Shown here: in pieces, positions 1 to 9,117 of the stretch
Position numbering within the stretch: the stretch's first letter is position 1
Layout: every line of letters starts with the position of its first letter
From: Myxococcota bacterium
Lineage (GTDB): Bacteria; Myxococcota_C; UBA6777
Direction of reading: 5' to 3'
Assembly: GCA_963169055.1 (NCBI GenBank)
Contig: CAUJFU010000126.1
Location: forward strand, 1 to 16,639
DNA length: 16,639 bases
Position numbers and translations under genes: made by a program
Notes under the pieces: model-generated
What the model saw: only the letters and a program-made list of their open reading frames with translations
Databases searched by the model: none
What the model was told of the DNA's origin: nothing

Positions 1-1308
1 ACTGTCATCATATCCGTCGTAGCACCACTCCCAGACATTCCCCAACATATCGTACAATCCCCATGCGTTCGGCTGCTTTTTCCACACAGGCTTTGTTTCC
101 CAATCCGTGTTGTCATAATGCCAACCCACTCTATCGGCAGCACCATAGCGCGGCGTGATTGTCCCCGCTCTCGCTGCATATTCCCACTCTGCCTCCGTCG
201 GCAATCGCCATCCCTTGCATCCGATGTAATCGCTCCCTTTGTTCCACCGCGCTTCACAATATGCATTCTCCCTTTCTCCCTTGCACGTAAAACACTGCGG
301 TAACCGCCTTGCTTCCGACAACTTGTTCGCAAACAAGGCCGCTTCGTGCCAACTCACATTCTCCACTGGGTAAGTATCACAACACAACGTATACTTCGAT
401 GGGTTGTAGCCCATCACCGCTTTGTACTGTGCTTGCGTCACTTCCGTTTCCATCATCCAAAAGCCACGTGTCAGCTCCACTTCCCGTTGCGGCTTCTCAT
501 TGCTGTTCGCAAAGCAAATATCGGGGTTACCCACCACGAACTTACCTGCAGGGATCCACCGCTCCTTGAACTCCACACCACTCATCTTGAAGAGTCTTTG
601 CTCCCCTGCTTTTCGTTTTTGAGCTTCGGCTTTTTCTTTGGTGTCTTCTTTGGTGGCTGCGATGCGTGCGGCTTCTTCTGCGATGCGTGCGGCTTCTTCT
701 GCGATGCGTGCAGCTTCTTCTTTGGCAAAGAGCTTACGATAGGCTTGAAACGCCTGCCTTTGTTGAGCAAGCTGTCCTTGAAGCCGTTGGAAGTTGTCTT
801 GAAGTTTAAGTTGGAAGTTGTCTTGAAGTTTAATTAATCGTTGTTCGGCCTGATTCGCCCGCTCATTCGCTTGCTTCGCCTGTTTCTCGGCGGCATGTGC
901 ACGCTGTACTGCGGCCCTCGCTTCGTTTTCTGCTGTCGCTGCCCTTGCCTTCGCGTCTCTTGCTTGGACTTCCGCTGATTCGGAGCGTTTCTTCGCCTTG
1001 CCTGCTTGGACTTCCGCTGATTCGGCTCGTTTCTTCGACCTTTTTGACACCTCCTTGACATCCACGACTTGCTTCTCTACCCCACCCATCCGTTGTTCCA
1101 CACCATCCATCCGTTTTTCCACCCCGATCATCCGCGCTTTCAGGCTCAAGTACATCGACTTCAGCCTGCCCACCAAGCTCTTTCCTTCCCCACCGCCGCC
1201 CTCCGCATGTCCCATCCACCACACCAACAACAACACCAACATCCCCGCGCATCCGATCTTTCGGAGCGAGGCATTCCACGTTCCCTGTCTATTCCTGTCG
1301 TCTTTCAT
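1..1308 (-). CDS. Coiled-coil protein with C-terminal formylglycine-generating-enzyme (FGE/SUMF1-type) domain, 3' end outside window
   Basis: The frame is open from ATG at 1308 to base 1 (436 codons, no stop); the C-terminus lies beyond the left edge. AAGGAG (1316-1321) sits 7 nt before the ATG. Residues 18-35 are a hydrophobic stretch (GMLVLLLVWWMG) after a basic N-terminus, so a signal peptide or membrane anchor. Residues about 46-240 are a charged Ala/Glu/Lys/Arg/Gln coiled coil built from repeated heptads. From about residue 247 an FGE-sulfatase fold follows: IPAGKFVVGNP, FWMMETEVTQAQYKAVMG, YPVENVSWHEA, a Cys-containing insert (CFTCKG), GWRLPTEAEWEYAARAG and LYDMLGNVWEWCYDG. Family members include true formylglycine synthases, but many bacterial relatives are non-catalytic binding or signalling proteins. 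The segment that would hold the catalytic cysteines is cut off, so enzymatic activity cannot be judged. It is divergent from the 1864 gene. Confidence 0.93.
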   Translation of the reverse strand, partial: MKDDRNRQGTWNASLRKIGCAGMLVLLLVWWMGHAEGGGGEGKSLVGRLKSMYLSLKARMIGVEKRMDGVEQRMGGVEKQVVDVKEVSKRSKKRAESAEVQAGKAKKRSESAEVQARDAKARAATAENEARAAVQRAHAAEKQAKQANERANQAEQRLIKLQDNFQLKLQDNFQRLQGQLAQQRQAFQAYRKLFAKEEAARIAEEAARIAEEAARIAATKEDTKEKAEAQKRKAGEQRLFKMSGVEFKERWIPAGKFVVGNPDICFANSNEKPQREVELTRGFWMMETEVTQAQYKAVMGYNPSKYTLCCDTYPVENVSWHEAALFANKLSEARRLPQCFTCKGERENAYCEARWNKGSDYIGCKGWRLPTEAEWEYAARAGTITPRYGAADRVGWHYDNTDWETKPVWKKQPNAWGLYDMLGNVWEWCYDGYDDS

Positions 1309-1863
1309 CGTACTGCTCCTTATCTCTAGGATGTTTCTCTGTACGCGCAACTGCGCAACGCCACTGCTCCACCGATGAAATATCAGGGTGACTTGTAGAT
1401 AGGAGTGACGCGGTTGAAAAGGGAAAGCGTGAAGAATCAACCCGTTGTAGGGGCGGTTCGCGAACCGCCCGCGCCCAAACAACGGCCTTGTTTGTACCCA
1501 ACCGCGTCACTCCTCAATTCGAAAAGATATCGCTTCTTTCGCGAAAAAGGTTTGCAGGAACTGAAATAGCTACCCACAAAGGCGACGCGATCTGCCATAA
1601 CGACCACCGCCCCGAAGCGAACCGAAGCCGTTGGGCCGATCACCAAGGCGACGTGTTTTTTTCAAAAACTGAAATGCGATCCAAAACGATCTGTGGTATA
1701 CACACCAACCATCTCAGGTTACGGGGCGGAGCCTTCTCCAAAACGCTCTTGCGCATCACGATTCATTTCGATAAGCCCAACGTCTTGGGTGCTGTGTGGG
1801 GTCACTTACACGGCACCCAAGAGCGCGGCCCTTTCCGAGAACAGAACCACCGAAAGCAACGCA
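1309..1863. other. Divergent intergenic region
   Basis: These 555 bases separate the minus-strand FGE gene from the plus-strand helical-repeat gene. I see no convincing coding frame. The frame of the 1864 gene is open upstream to an ATG at 1693, but that extension has no Shine-Dalgarno and an un-protein-like composition. The main content is the nested inverted repeat at 1401-1514. TATACA at 1697-1702 could be a -10 element for the 1864 gene, but no matching -35 is visible. Confidence 0.6.
1401..1514. mobile_element. Nested inverted-repeat element (MITE/REP-like), 114 bp
   Basis: The outer arms are a perfect 16-bp inverted repeat: AGGAGTGACGCGGTTG at 1401-1416 and its complement at 1499-1514. 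Inside lies a second pair, CCGTTGT (1442-1448) with ACAACGG (1479-1485). At the centre is a perfect 20-bp palindrome, GGGCGGTTCGCGAACCGCCC (1451-1470). Either strand could fold into a long branched hairpin. There is no ORF inside and no clear target-site duplication in the flanks. The form fits a non-autonomous miniature element or REP-type repeat; a regulatory cruciform between the divergent genes is the alternative. Confidence 0.7.
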
Positions 1864-3414
1864 ATGGCTGCAAAAAAGAAGTCCGCAAAGAAAACAAAGC
1901 CTACGGCTCCCAATCAAAGAGCACACGACAAACTCTCTCCCGAAGATCAAGACGAACTGAGATTCCCTGATCCAAAGAACCCACATCCTACATACCAAAA
2001 TCTCCTCACAAAACCAGAGATACCCAACAAGCAGAAACGACAAGTTCAACGCCTTTTGTCCCTAACTCCCGAACAACAAGACGAAGAGATCAGAAATTAT
2101 CCTCTGAGTCCTGTCGATTTTGGGCTTTTTTTTCAGCAGCTTTGTGAACAATGTCCCACCGAAGAACGACCGATACAGTTGTTGCTGAACGCACCTCGCT
2201 ATCATTCTTGCGTAAGATTCTCTCACTCTTCCAAACGCCTTTACCCAAAACACACGATCGATTTGTGCCGCGATTTTCGGCGTCTTCGTCCTGCGTTCCC
2301 CGGATCGTTGTCTGTCTTGCTCTCTTTGTTGGATGCGCTGCCTTACGATTTCCATGCTGCTGTTCTGTACGTGATCGCGACGATGGGACGCCATGCCGGA
2401 GGCGGCAAAGAGGTGTTGTTGCAGTACGCGTCGAAACTCCAAGAACGCCACGCCAAAGCAGAGATCGACACCAAGAAAACAAACGCGATCCTTGACCAGT
2501 TGTGCCATACGCTCACCCAAATCGCTCCCGATGCGGAAGATGTCTTCTTGTTCTTAGCAGCACAGTTGGATGCTTATGAACACGAATGGGCACCCCATGC
2601 AAAAGGCGCGAATATCTTGATCTCGATGGGTCGGATGGGAGATCGTGTTCGCTCAGCACTCGATCAGATCAGGCGGGTCGCCCATCTGGATTACACAAAG
2701 CGAAGCGCCAATGAGGGGATTACGACCAAGCCAGCCTTGCAGATACTCGGGCGTCTTGCTTACGATCAAGACAAAGTCTTTGAATTATGTTCTTATGTCT
2801 TGAATTTCTCTAACTCCGAAGTGATTACAAACAAAGAATGTGTCGAAGTGGCGCTGCAAACCATCGGAAAATATGGTGCGTTGAAAGAAGACTCGCCGAT
2901 GTTACCTATTTTGCTGAGGTTCGCCCAGTCGTGGTGGAGGGCACGCCTCGCCGCGCTCAAGGCGCTGAAAAAAGTCGCTTCGTTGCAGACGGTGGCTTCT
3001 TTGTACACTTTGCTTTTTCAGACCACCCAACACTTACGACTTTCGCATTTGCCGCCCGAAGGCAAATTGCTTCAAAAGCGAGAAATTACAAAAGGCCAAG
3101 CGAACTTTTTGCAACACGTTGCGGAAGCCGCTCTGATCATGGACGCGATGCGTTGCATCAAATGCCGCTCCAAAGCGAGAGAGACGTTGGCTTTTGTGTT
3201 CCCTCCGTTGGTCTATAGCTCTCTTTTGCATGTGTACCAAAGCCTTCAAAGATCGCCGCAGTTTTTCAGCGCTTTTCTTCCGATTTGTTCGGGCCTCTCT
3301 CTGAAAGAGGTATCGCACATTTTTTACCAAGCACTCCATGCTTGGAATACAGGCGATCAAAAAGAGACGCAGAGACCCACCGATGCTTCGGTAACCACCC
3401 TCCGCGTCTTCTAA
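1864..3414 (+). CDS. All-helical, HEAT-like repeat protein of unknown function (516 aa)
   Basis: I start it at ATG 1864 (MAAKKKSAKKTK), where the protein begins with a Lys/Ala-rich tail; in-frame codons upstream to 1693 look non-coding. No strong Shine-Dalgarno is seen. After a charged, Pro-rich segment (residues about 1-60), most of the protein is amphipathic helices with HEAT/ARM-like spacing. Examples are PALQILGRLAYDQDKVFEL, CVEVALQTIGKYGAL and RARLAALKALKKVASLQTV, near residues 290-390. No catalytic motif, signal peptide or membrane segment is visible, so it is probably cytosolic. It lies 57 nt upstream of the MoxR ATPase on the same strand, so it is probably co-transcribed and may act as adaptor or substrate-recognition partner of the ATPase/vWA pair. 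That role is inference. Confidence 0.85.
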   Translation: MAAKKKSAKKTKPTAPNQRAHDKLSPEDQDELRFPDPKNPHPTYQNLLTKPEIPNKQKRQVQRLLSLTPEQQDEEIRNYPLSPVDFGLFFQQLCEQCPTEERPIQLLLNAPRYHSCVRFSHSSKRLYPKHTIDLCRDFRRLRPAFPGSLSVLLSLLDALPYDFHAAVLYVIATMGRHAGGGKEVLLQYASKLQERHAKAEIDTKKTNAILDQLCHTLTQIAPDAEDVFLFLAAQLDAYEHEWAPHAKGANILISMGRMGDRVRSALDQIRRVAHLDYTKRSANEGITTKPALQILGRLAYDQDKVFELCSYVLNFSNSEVITNKECVEVALQTIGKYGALKEDSPMLPILLRFAQSWWRARLAALKALKKVASLQTVASLYTLLFQTTQHLRLSHLPPEGKLLQKREITKGQANFLQHVAEAALIMDAMRCIKCRSKARETLAFVFPPLVYSSLLHVYQSLQRSPQFFSAFLPICSGLSLKEVSHIFYQALHAWNTGDQKETQRPTDASVTTLRVF

Positions 3415-3471
3415 CAAGAAACGCCTTCTACCGAGCCACACCCCTGCCCCGTCGAAAGGAGTAAAACACCG

Positions 3472-4656
3472 ATGGCCAAACCAAGAAAGAGTCCCCCCTC
3501 CCCGCCACCCACCGAAGCGACCACCGAAGCGACCACCAAGGGGCAAGCCGTCCAAACCGTTGCGGAGGTGGAGTCTTTTGGGGTGAAGGTCGGCCAAGTG
3601 TTGGAGGCGATTTTCTATACAAACCCTCGAAAAGAAAGTGCTTTTCGATTTCGCGCAACACACATCGAAGGAAAAAGTGCGCCCAAAGCCATCCTGTGCA
3701 ACGACAAGCGGATTCAACCCGGCAAGCTATGCCAAGTACGTGTCACCAAGATCAGCAAGCCCGAAAGCCAAGAGCGCGGTGCCATCGAGGTTGAGTTTCT
3801 TTCTTTGGTGGCCTTTCGCTTGGACGACGATATCTATGTCGAGCCGATCCTCAGCAAAAAATTGCATGCGCTGTTGGAGATCGGGATGAATGTCTTGCTT
3901 GATGGGCCGCAAGGTTCAGGCAAAACCGTGTTGTCGCGCAAGATCGCCGAAGCGTTGGGGATGGAGTATGTTTTTTTTAATTGCAGCGCCATCTTCGAAT
4001 CATCGGACTTTTTGGCGACGCTACAAGTTCGCGCCACCCCGTCTGGTCAAGCAGAGACCGTCTGGATCCCAACGGATATCCTGCGGGCCTTGGAAGGGGC
4101 TGCACGCGATCCTGAAAAGCGTTATTTGATCTTCCTAGACGAGTTCAACCGATGCCGAGAGATGGCGCGCAACGGCATCATGCCGGCGCTTGACTCGACG
4201 CGCAAGATGTACAACCCGATCACAGGCTCCAACATCGCGATCCCCGAAAATGTCCTCTGGATCGCGGCGATCAACAACGGAACCCAATTCACAGGAACCA
4301 CCACCATCGATCCCGCGCAACTCGACCGCTTTGCTCCCTTGTGCATCCGTTATTTGCCAGCAGAGCAAGAAGTCCGATTGCTCGCAAAACGCTACCCACA
4401 AGTCCAACACCAGCACATCGAACGCGTTGTCAAAGCGGCCAACCTTGTGCGCAACAACCGCGATCTTGCGGTCGATTTGAGCATGCGTGCCACAGATGAG
4501 ATCTGCGCATTGCTCAGCCACCCCAACTTTGCCGATTTCAAGGGCGATGCCATCCCCGAACTGTACAAAACCAGCTTTTGCGGTCGTTTCCTCGGGCGTT
4601 GGGATGACGAAGCGAGCGATGCGGGGCTGGTCTGGAAGCTCCTTGCGAAGGCATAA
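3472..4656 (+). CDS. MoxR/CbbQ-type AAA+ ATPase (AAA_5 family), 394 aa
   Basis: An AAA+ ATPase of the MoxR class, whose members use ATP to remodel partner complexes together with vWA proteins. Walker A is GPQGSGKT (residues 145-152). Walker B is YLIFLDEFNR with acidic D223-E224. A sensor-1-like Asn lies in WIAAINNG (N268/N269), and a candidate arginine finger in LDRF (R286). Residues about 1-25 are a Pro/Thr/Glu low-complexity tail. Residues about 35-125 form an extra beta-rich N-terminal domain (VGQVLEAIFYTN, CQVRVTKI) that typical MoxR proteins lack; it may be a TRAM/OB-like fold. AAAGGAG lies about 10 nt before ATG 3472. The gene sits between the helical-repeat gene and the vWA gene (84-nt gap), the usual MoxR-vWA arrangement. 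Confidence 0.93.
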   Translation: MAKPRKSPPSPPPTEATTEATTKGQAVQTVAEVESFGVKVGQVLEAIFYTNPRKESAFRFRATHIEGKSAPKAILCNDKRIQPGKLCQVRVTKISKPESQERGAIEVEFLSLVAFRLDDDIYVEPILSKKLHALLEIGMNVLLDGPQGSGKTVLSRKIAEALGMEYVFFNCSAIFESSDFLATLQVRATPSGQAETVWIPTDILRALEGAARDPEKRYLIFLDEFNRCREMARNGIMPALDSTRKMYNPITGSNIAIPENVLWIAAINNGTQFTGTTTIDPAQLDRFAPLCIRYLPAEQEVRLLAKRYPQVQHQHIERVVKAANLVRNNRDLAVDLSMRATDEICALLSHPNFADFKGDAIPELYKTSFCGRFLGRWDDEASDAGLVWKLLAKA

Positions 4657-4740
4657 CGCTCGCGCCTTCTCACCCCAAAGCCGTCTGTTGGCCCTTGGAC
4701 GGGCAAAAGCAACGCAGCGTTCTGTGTACAGGAGCTTTTC

Positions 4741-7700
4741 GTGTCATTTTTGCTACATCGATCACGACTTGCCGAGAACAACGAGCGAGTCAATGAATGG
4801 CTCGGCCAACTTCTTGCTCCTGACAAGCACGAGCAAGCCCTTCAATCGCTTTCGTCTTTTGTTCCGACTTCTGCACTTGTGCGTCTGCGTGCCTGTTTTA
4901 TCCTTCAAGCGGAAACAACATCTCCTTTTCTCTCAAAAGAAGAAAAGGAACATCTCTTCTCGATCTTCTTTTTGCAGATGGACTTTTTTCTGCGTACACT
5001 CACGGAGATCTGCGAGATATCGACTTCGCTGAAGGAGATTTGGGAGATCGCGGACGCTTGCAAAGCTTTCCATCAATGGGCGTGTGCTTTTCTTCCGAGC
5101 GAGGTTCACGAATCCAAAGAACAACAACCTCATTCCGCCGAGATGACAGCCTTTCTCGAACGCGTCCATACGCACCTCAAAGCATTACCCCCGCCAGACT
5201 TTTTAGAGCGCGTTCTGTTGTGGCTCAAAAAGCACGCCATACGCCCTCAAGAAGTACCCGAAGCAAAACCCCTCCAAGAAGTACCCGAGACCGAGTTTCC
5301 CGAAAAAGCCTCGGAATTGCCTTCTCTCGAAGAAGCCTCGGAGACTGAAGCAACAGAAAAATCCTCTAGTACAGAAACACAAAAAAGTCTGAATGCTTTT
5401 TCGCATCTTCTATGGTCATACGTTGAAAATTCACGTGCTCCCTTTTTGGTGGAAGGATGGATAAAGATCCATTCTTTCTTGCAACATGCTCACCGCCCAA
5501 CAGAAAAAAAACAGCGCGAAGGCGAGATCAAGGAGCTGCGTCAAAGATTTGAAGAAGTGTCCTCGGATGGAGTGGGCAACGAGCTTTCGACTTTTGCACA
5601 GGCATGGGAGCGCTATCCAGAGCGGCGGCATGAGTGGCTTGCGTTCTTGTTGAGTATGAATGACCCAAAGAGTCGCCAGCGAGGTCTTGCGATCTTCCAA
5701 AATCTTCCCTTGCCACAGCGGCAACGCCTTTTGTTGATGGCGCTGGCTTACTTTCAGGGGTCTTATGTAGGGGAAGTCTTTACGGCATTTGCGGAAGGCG
5801 AGTTGCTTCCCGCACGAGTGCTGTTGGAACGTATCCAGCGCCTAAAGAACTACACAGTGCGCGAATCACTGCTCGCGGCGTTGTTTGAGCGTGAAGACTT
5901 TGTCTTGGGGGCGAATTGCGTAGAACCCCTGACGCAAATCGTTTTCGAGATCGATGATTTGCGCGAACGTGCGCTCGAACGATTGGAGGAACTCGACCCT
6001 GATGCGGTGCAAGCGGTCTGGTTGGCCCTGCTCAAACATCCTGATGCAAACGTGCGAATGAAGGCTTTGGAGCAACAAAGCTTACAGTTGGAGAACCGGT
6101 TGATCTTTGGGAAGTTGCTGGAGATGACACGCGATCCAGCCTCCGAGATCAGACTGGCCGTGTTGGCATCGTTGGCTCCGGTCATGGATATCCGCGTCTT
6201 TGGCGAGATGGTCTCCTGTCTGGATGACGTAGAAAAAGAAGTACGAAACAAAGTCCAAGAATTATTGGAACAATACGAAGTCGCCTCTTTGGCACTCGTC
6301 CCACCCCAGATCGATGGGTTGAAACCTTGGGAGGGACTGCGTAAGCGTGTGAATGAGATTCGTGGGTGGGGGCGGCAGCAAGGGTGGAGGCTGTTGGGTC
6401 GCCGTGTCGATATCTACCCCTATCGTGCGGGGCTTGGTCGAACATGGGGTCCCACGCGTCGCGGTGCGGTGATCATCGAGATCTCGGATACGCCGGTGAC
6501 ACAATTGCATCCGCACGGCGAAGAACTCATGAAAGGCTTGATCTTGCATGAGATCGGGCATCATCTGTTCGATTTCGGCCAGCCCGCAGCAGAATGGGCT
6601 TTCAAGCGTGCGCGTGCAGAAGGTCTGGCAGAACTCTTCAACATCGTCTTGGATGAGCGATTGGAGCGCGGCCTGCGTTCGATGGATCCTGAGTGGGCAA
6701 GGTACATTGATCGGCTTAATTCGTACGCCTTTGCACAAGAGGAAAAGCTGATCCCGTTGTCCGAATACGCGAAACTCTTGGAGATGGAGCCTCTTGCGTG
6801 TCAGCTTGCTCTCGAACAGCGCACGATTCCGGGTTCTTTTTCTCTTTCATCGAAAGAAAGCGACCTCTTGGTTCGTCTTTCCCCAAAGGATCTTTTCGCG
6901 ATTCCCAACGCGATGACACCTTTTCAAGCCTTTTTGTGCAGCTTTGTTGGTCCTTTTGATCCTTCACTCCACCCCAATCCCGTTGTTCAAGAAGCCGTCG
7001 CGCTTGTGCCTCGCAACTTGCGGGATCTCAATCATCGCGAGATATTGGAACTCTGTCGTCAACTTGCAGACCTTTTGGGAACAGACAAAGAAAACAAGAA
7101 ACGGCTGAATGAACAACGTCAACGCTTCCAACAACTCCAACAACTTCGGGAGATGCTCGAAGACTTTGAACGAAGGCTCGACGAAGCCGGGCGATTGAAC
7201 GAAGCGAGGAATGTGTTTTGGCAAAGCGCGCAAAGGCAAGAAGAGCAGAAAGAAGGGCAAGAAGAAGGGCCGGGCTACACACGCCTCAGCAGCGAAGAGA
7301 TCGACAACCAAGCGGCGAGAAACGCGCTGATCGTGCCCCAAGGTACCACGATAATCGATCGCATCCGTCGAACAAAATCTCCACAAGGAGGCCTTCCCGC
7401 AAACATACATGTGATCAACCTCGCCAAAGAGCTTGATTTTGCTGCCCTAAAAAAGAAAATCCGCCTTGACGTGGATCACGAAAAGAACCAAGCCTTGGTT
7501 GCCTCCGTGCGTAAACATATACGCCTGCTTCGTCCGTACTTTGAAAAGCTCGGAAAGAAGCTGATCGAAGAATATGCCTCACGCCAAGGGAAGCGTTTGG
7601 ACATTGTTCAAGCAAGGCGTTTGGCTTATGCACCCGTAAGCAATTTGTTGGTCAGCGTTCGAGAAGAAAAAGCGCCCGATCTGTATCTCGGCTTATTGAT

Positions 7701-8196
7701 CGACCGTTCCGGTTCGATGGATGGTGAAAAGATCGAGCGTGCCAAAGCCTTTGCGACGTTGATCGTAGAAAGCGCAAAAGGATTGCGAGGCATCGAAGGG
7801 CACGTCAGTGCTTTTGATGACGATACATTTTTTGAGCTCGGCACCTTTCAGCATCACAGTATCGGCTCTTTGGAGACAGGTGGCGCCAACAACGATTCTG
7901 GGGGACTCCATCAAGCAGCGATGTTGGCGCTGCAAAGCAACAAAAAGAACCGTATCGTGGTGATGTTGAGCGACGGTATGCCAACGCATTGTTCGTTCGC
8001 TTCGCTTGAAGCGCTGGTCAAAAAGTTAAGCAAGCAATATGGCATCCTGTGCGCGCAAGTCGCAGTCGATCACATCGAACAGATCGCATTTCCCCACTAC
8101 GTTGATCTCAGCCAGTACGATTTCCACGAATCTGTCGCTCATTTTGGAAGGTTGCTGATCCAACTGACGCAGCGCGCTACACATTCCAAAAAGTGA
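4741..8196 (+). CDS. HEAT-repeat / HExxH metallopeptidase-like / vWA protein (1151 aa), partner of the MoxR ATPase
   Basis: It starts at GTG 4741, with GGAG at 4731-4734 six nt upstream. Domain order: helical N-terminus; Glu/Pro/Ser-rich linker (about 168-218) with a repeated QEVPE motif; HEAT repeats (about 305-515, e.g. HPDANVRMKALEQQ, DPASEIRLAVLASLAPV); a metallopeptidase-like domain with HEIGHH at 603-608 followed by LFNIVLDERLERGLR, resembling the NxxEDxRxE segment of vWA-linked peptidase-like domains; a coiled coil (about 775-840); and a C-terminal vWA domain. The vWA MIDAS shows DRSGSM (D988, S990, S992), a downstream Gly/Asn/Asp loop (GGANNDSGG) and a later SDG, so metal binding looks intact. 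Peptidase-like plus vWA proteins paired with MoxR are a known class, likely cytosolic assembly or remodelling machines. The target is unknown. Confidence 0.92.
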   Translation: MSFLLHRSRLAENNERVNEWLGQLLAPDKHEQALQSLSSFVPTSALVRLRACFILQAETTSPFLSKEEKEHLFSIFFLQMDFFLRTLTEICEISTSLKEIWEIADACKAFHQWACAFLPSEVHESKEQQPHSAEMTAFLERVHTHLKALPPPDFLERVLLWLKKHAIRPQEVPEAKPLQEVPETEFPEKASELPSLEEASETEATEKSSSTETQKSLNAFSHLLWSYVENSRAPFLVEGWIKIHSFLQHAHRPTEKKQREGEIKELRQRFEEVSSDGVGNELSTFAQAWERYPERRHEWLAFLLSMNDPKSRQRGLAIFQNLPLPQRQRLLLMALAYFQGSYVGEVFTAFAEGELLPARVLLERIQRLKNYTVRESLLAALFEREDFVLGANCVEPLTQIVFEIDDLRERALERLEELDPDAVQAVWLALLKHPDANVRMKALEQQSLQLENRLIFGKLLEMTRDPASEIRLAVLASLAPVMDIRVFGEMVSCLDDVEKEVRNKVQELLEQYEVASLALVPPQIDGLKPWEGLRKRVNEIRGWGRQQGWRLLGRRVDIYPYRAGLGRTWGPTRRGAVIIEISDTPVTQLHPHGEELMKGLILHEIGHHLFDFGQPAAEWAFKRARAEGLAELFNIVLDERLERGLRSMDPEWARYIDRLNSYAFAQEEKLIPLSEYAKLLEMEPLACQLALEQRTIPGSFSLSSKESDLLVRLSPKDLFAIPNAMTPFQAFLCSFVGPFDPSLHPNPVVQEAVALVPRNLRDLNHREILELCRQLADLLGTDKENKKRLNEQRQRFQQLQQLREMLEDFERRLDEAGRLNEARNVFWQSAQRQEEQKEGQEEGPGYTRLSSEEIDNQAARNALIVPQGTTIIDRIRRTKSPQGGLPANIHVINLAKELDFAALKKKIRLDVDHEKNQALVASVRKHIRLLRPYFEKLGKKLIEEYASRQGKRLDIVQARRLAYAPVSNLLVSVREEKAPDLYLGLLIDRSGSMDGEKIERAKAFATLIVESAKGLRGIEGHVSAFDDDTFFELGTFQHHSIGSLETGGANNDSGGLHQAAMLALQSNKKNRIVVMLSDGMPTHCSFASLEALVKKLSKQYGILCAQVAVDHIEQIAFPHYVDLSQYDFHESVAHFGRLLIQLTQRATHSKK

Positions 8197-8400
8197 TCGA
8201 TTTTTTTGAACCTCGCCGCAAAAGCATCGTACCCTCGCCTCAAAAGCACCTCTCAAAACGCATCCTGTCTCTTTTAGAGTCTTCCCTTACAGAACTTTTT
8301 TCCAAGAAAAAACGAACTTCTTTTTAGAAAAATCTGTAAAGATAGATCAGAATATATCAAAAAGCTCTTTGACAAAAAAAATATCTTTCATCAAAAAAGG
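8197..8400. other. AT-rich spacer after the vWA gene
   Basis: No coding frame is convincing here. The end of the vWA gene and the following bases (AAAAAGTGATCGATTTTTTT) can form only a weak A/T stem. From about 8270 the strand is rich in A and T tracts. A perfect TTGACA lies at 8369-8374, but no acceptable -10 follows at 15-19 nt. The start of transcription of the structured region that follows therefore cannot be placed. Confidence 0.4.
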
Positions 8401-9117
8401 ATCATGTGCTTGTCAGCACAAGCTCCTAAAACAGATACAACGATTTTTGGGCGATGCTGTGCACCATGCAAGAGCCCACAGCGGATACCCAAAAAGGCTC
8501 CTTTCGGTCACTTCGGTGACGGAAGAATATCTCGATATTCTTCTCAAGAGATGGCCTTCGCGAAAGGGAACCATCAAAACGGAAACCTTGGCAAAGTTTC
8601 AAAACGGACGTAAAACGGCTCAGAGACAAGGTTTGGCCACCTAGCCTCAAAAAAGACCGCCTTGTCGGACCTCGGTGTGGATCAGGGATTCGGTTCCTTC
8701 AAAAGAATGGGCTCCCTGCCGAGGTGCTCTTTTCTCTCAACCCCTTCCCGACAAACGGAAGGCGCGTTTGAACACGAGAGCTTCCATCCTTATCCACCGT
8801 CTACGCGGCGAGAGATTCGTTTCTCGTAGGGCATGGCCGCAGGAAAGACAAAGCCTACAGGGACAACAAACGCACGGAAGATCGCACCGCTTCGGCGAAA
8901 GAAAGGACTCTTTGAGAGCCAAGCACGCGAAGCCCGCGTTCTGCAAAACAGCGGCAGATCCGCCCGATAAGGCGGAGAGGCACAGCAAACGCAGCTTCGG
9001 GTTTTCAAAGAGGCCCCAGATATCCGATGCAAAGATTGTCCAAACGGGCGGAGAATTCAGCTAGGTTCGGTTGTTTGGAGACAAACATGGTTGTTTGGCT
9101 CCATCCAAACTCCAAAA

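Noticed and set aside
1693-1863. Upstream in-frame extension of the helical-repeat protein to an ATG at 1693
   Set aside because: No Shine-Dalgarno and un-protein-like composition; the Lys-rich start at 1864 is more natural.
4681-4702. CCGTC/GACGG hairpin between the ATPase and vWA genes as a terminator or attenuator
   Set aside because: Only 5 bp with a 12-nt loop and no T-run.
8369-8374. Perfect TTGACA as promoter of the structured RNA
   Set aside because: No acceptable -10 hexamer at 15-19 nt.
8675-9064. 129-codon plus-strand frame within the structured region
   Set aside because: Arg/Lys/Ser-rich composition with no domain or hydrophobic pattern and no Shine-Dalgarno; better explained by the hairpin structure.
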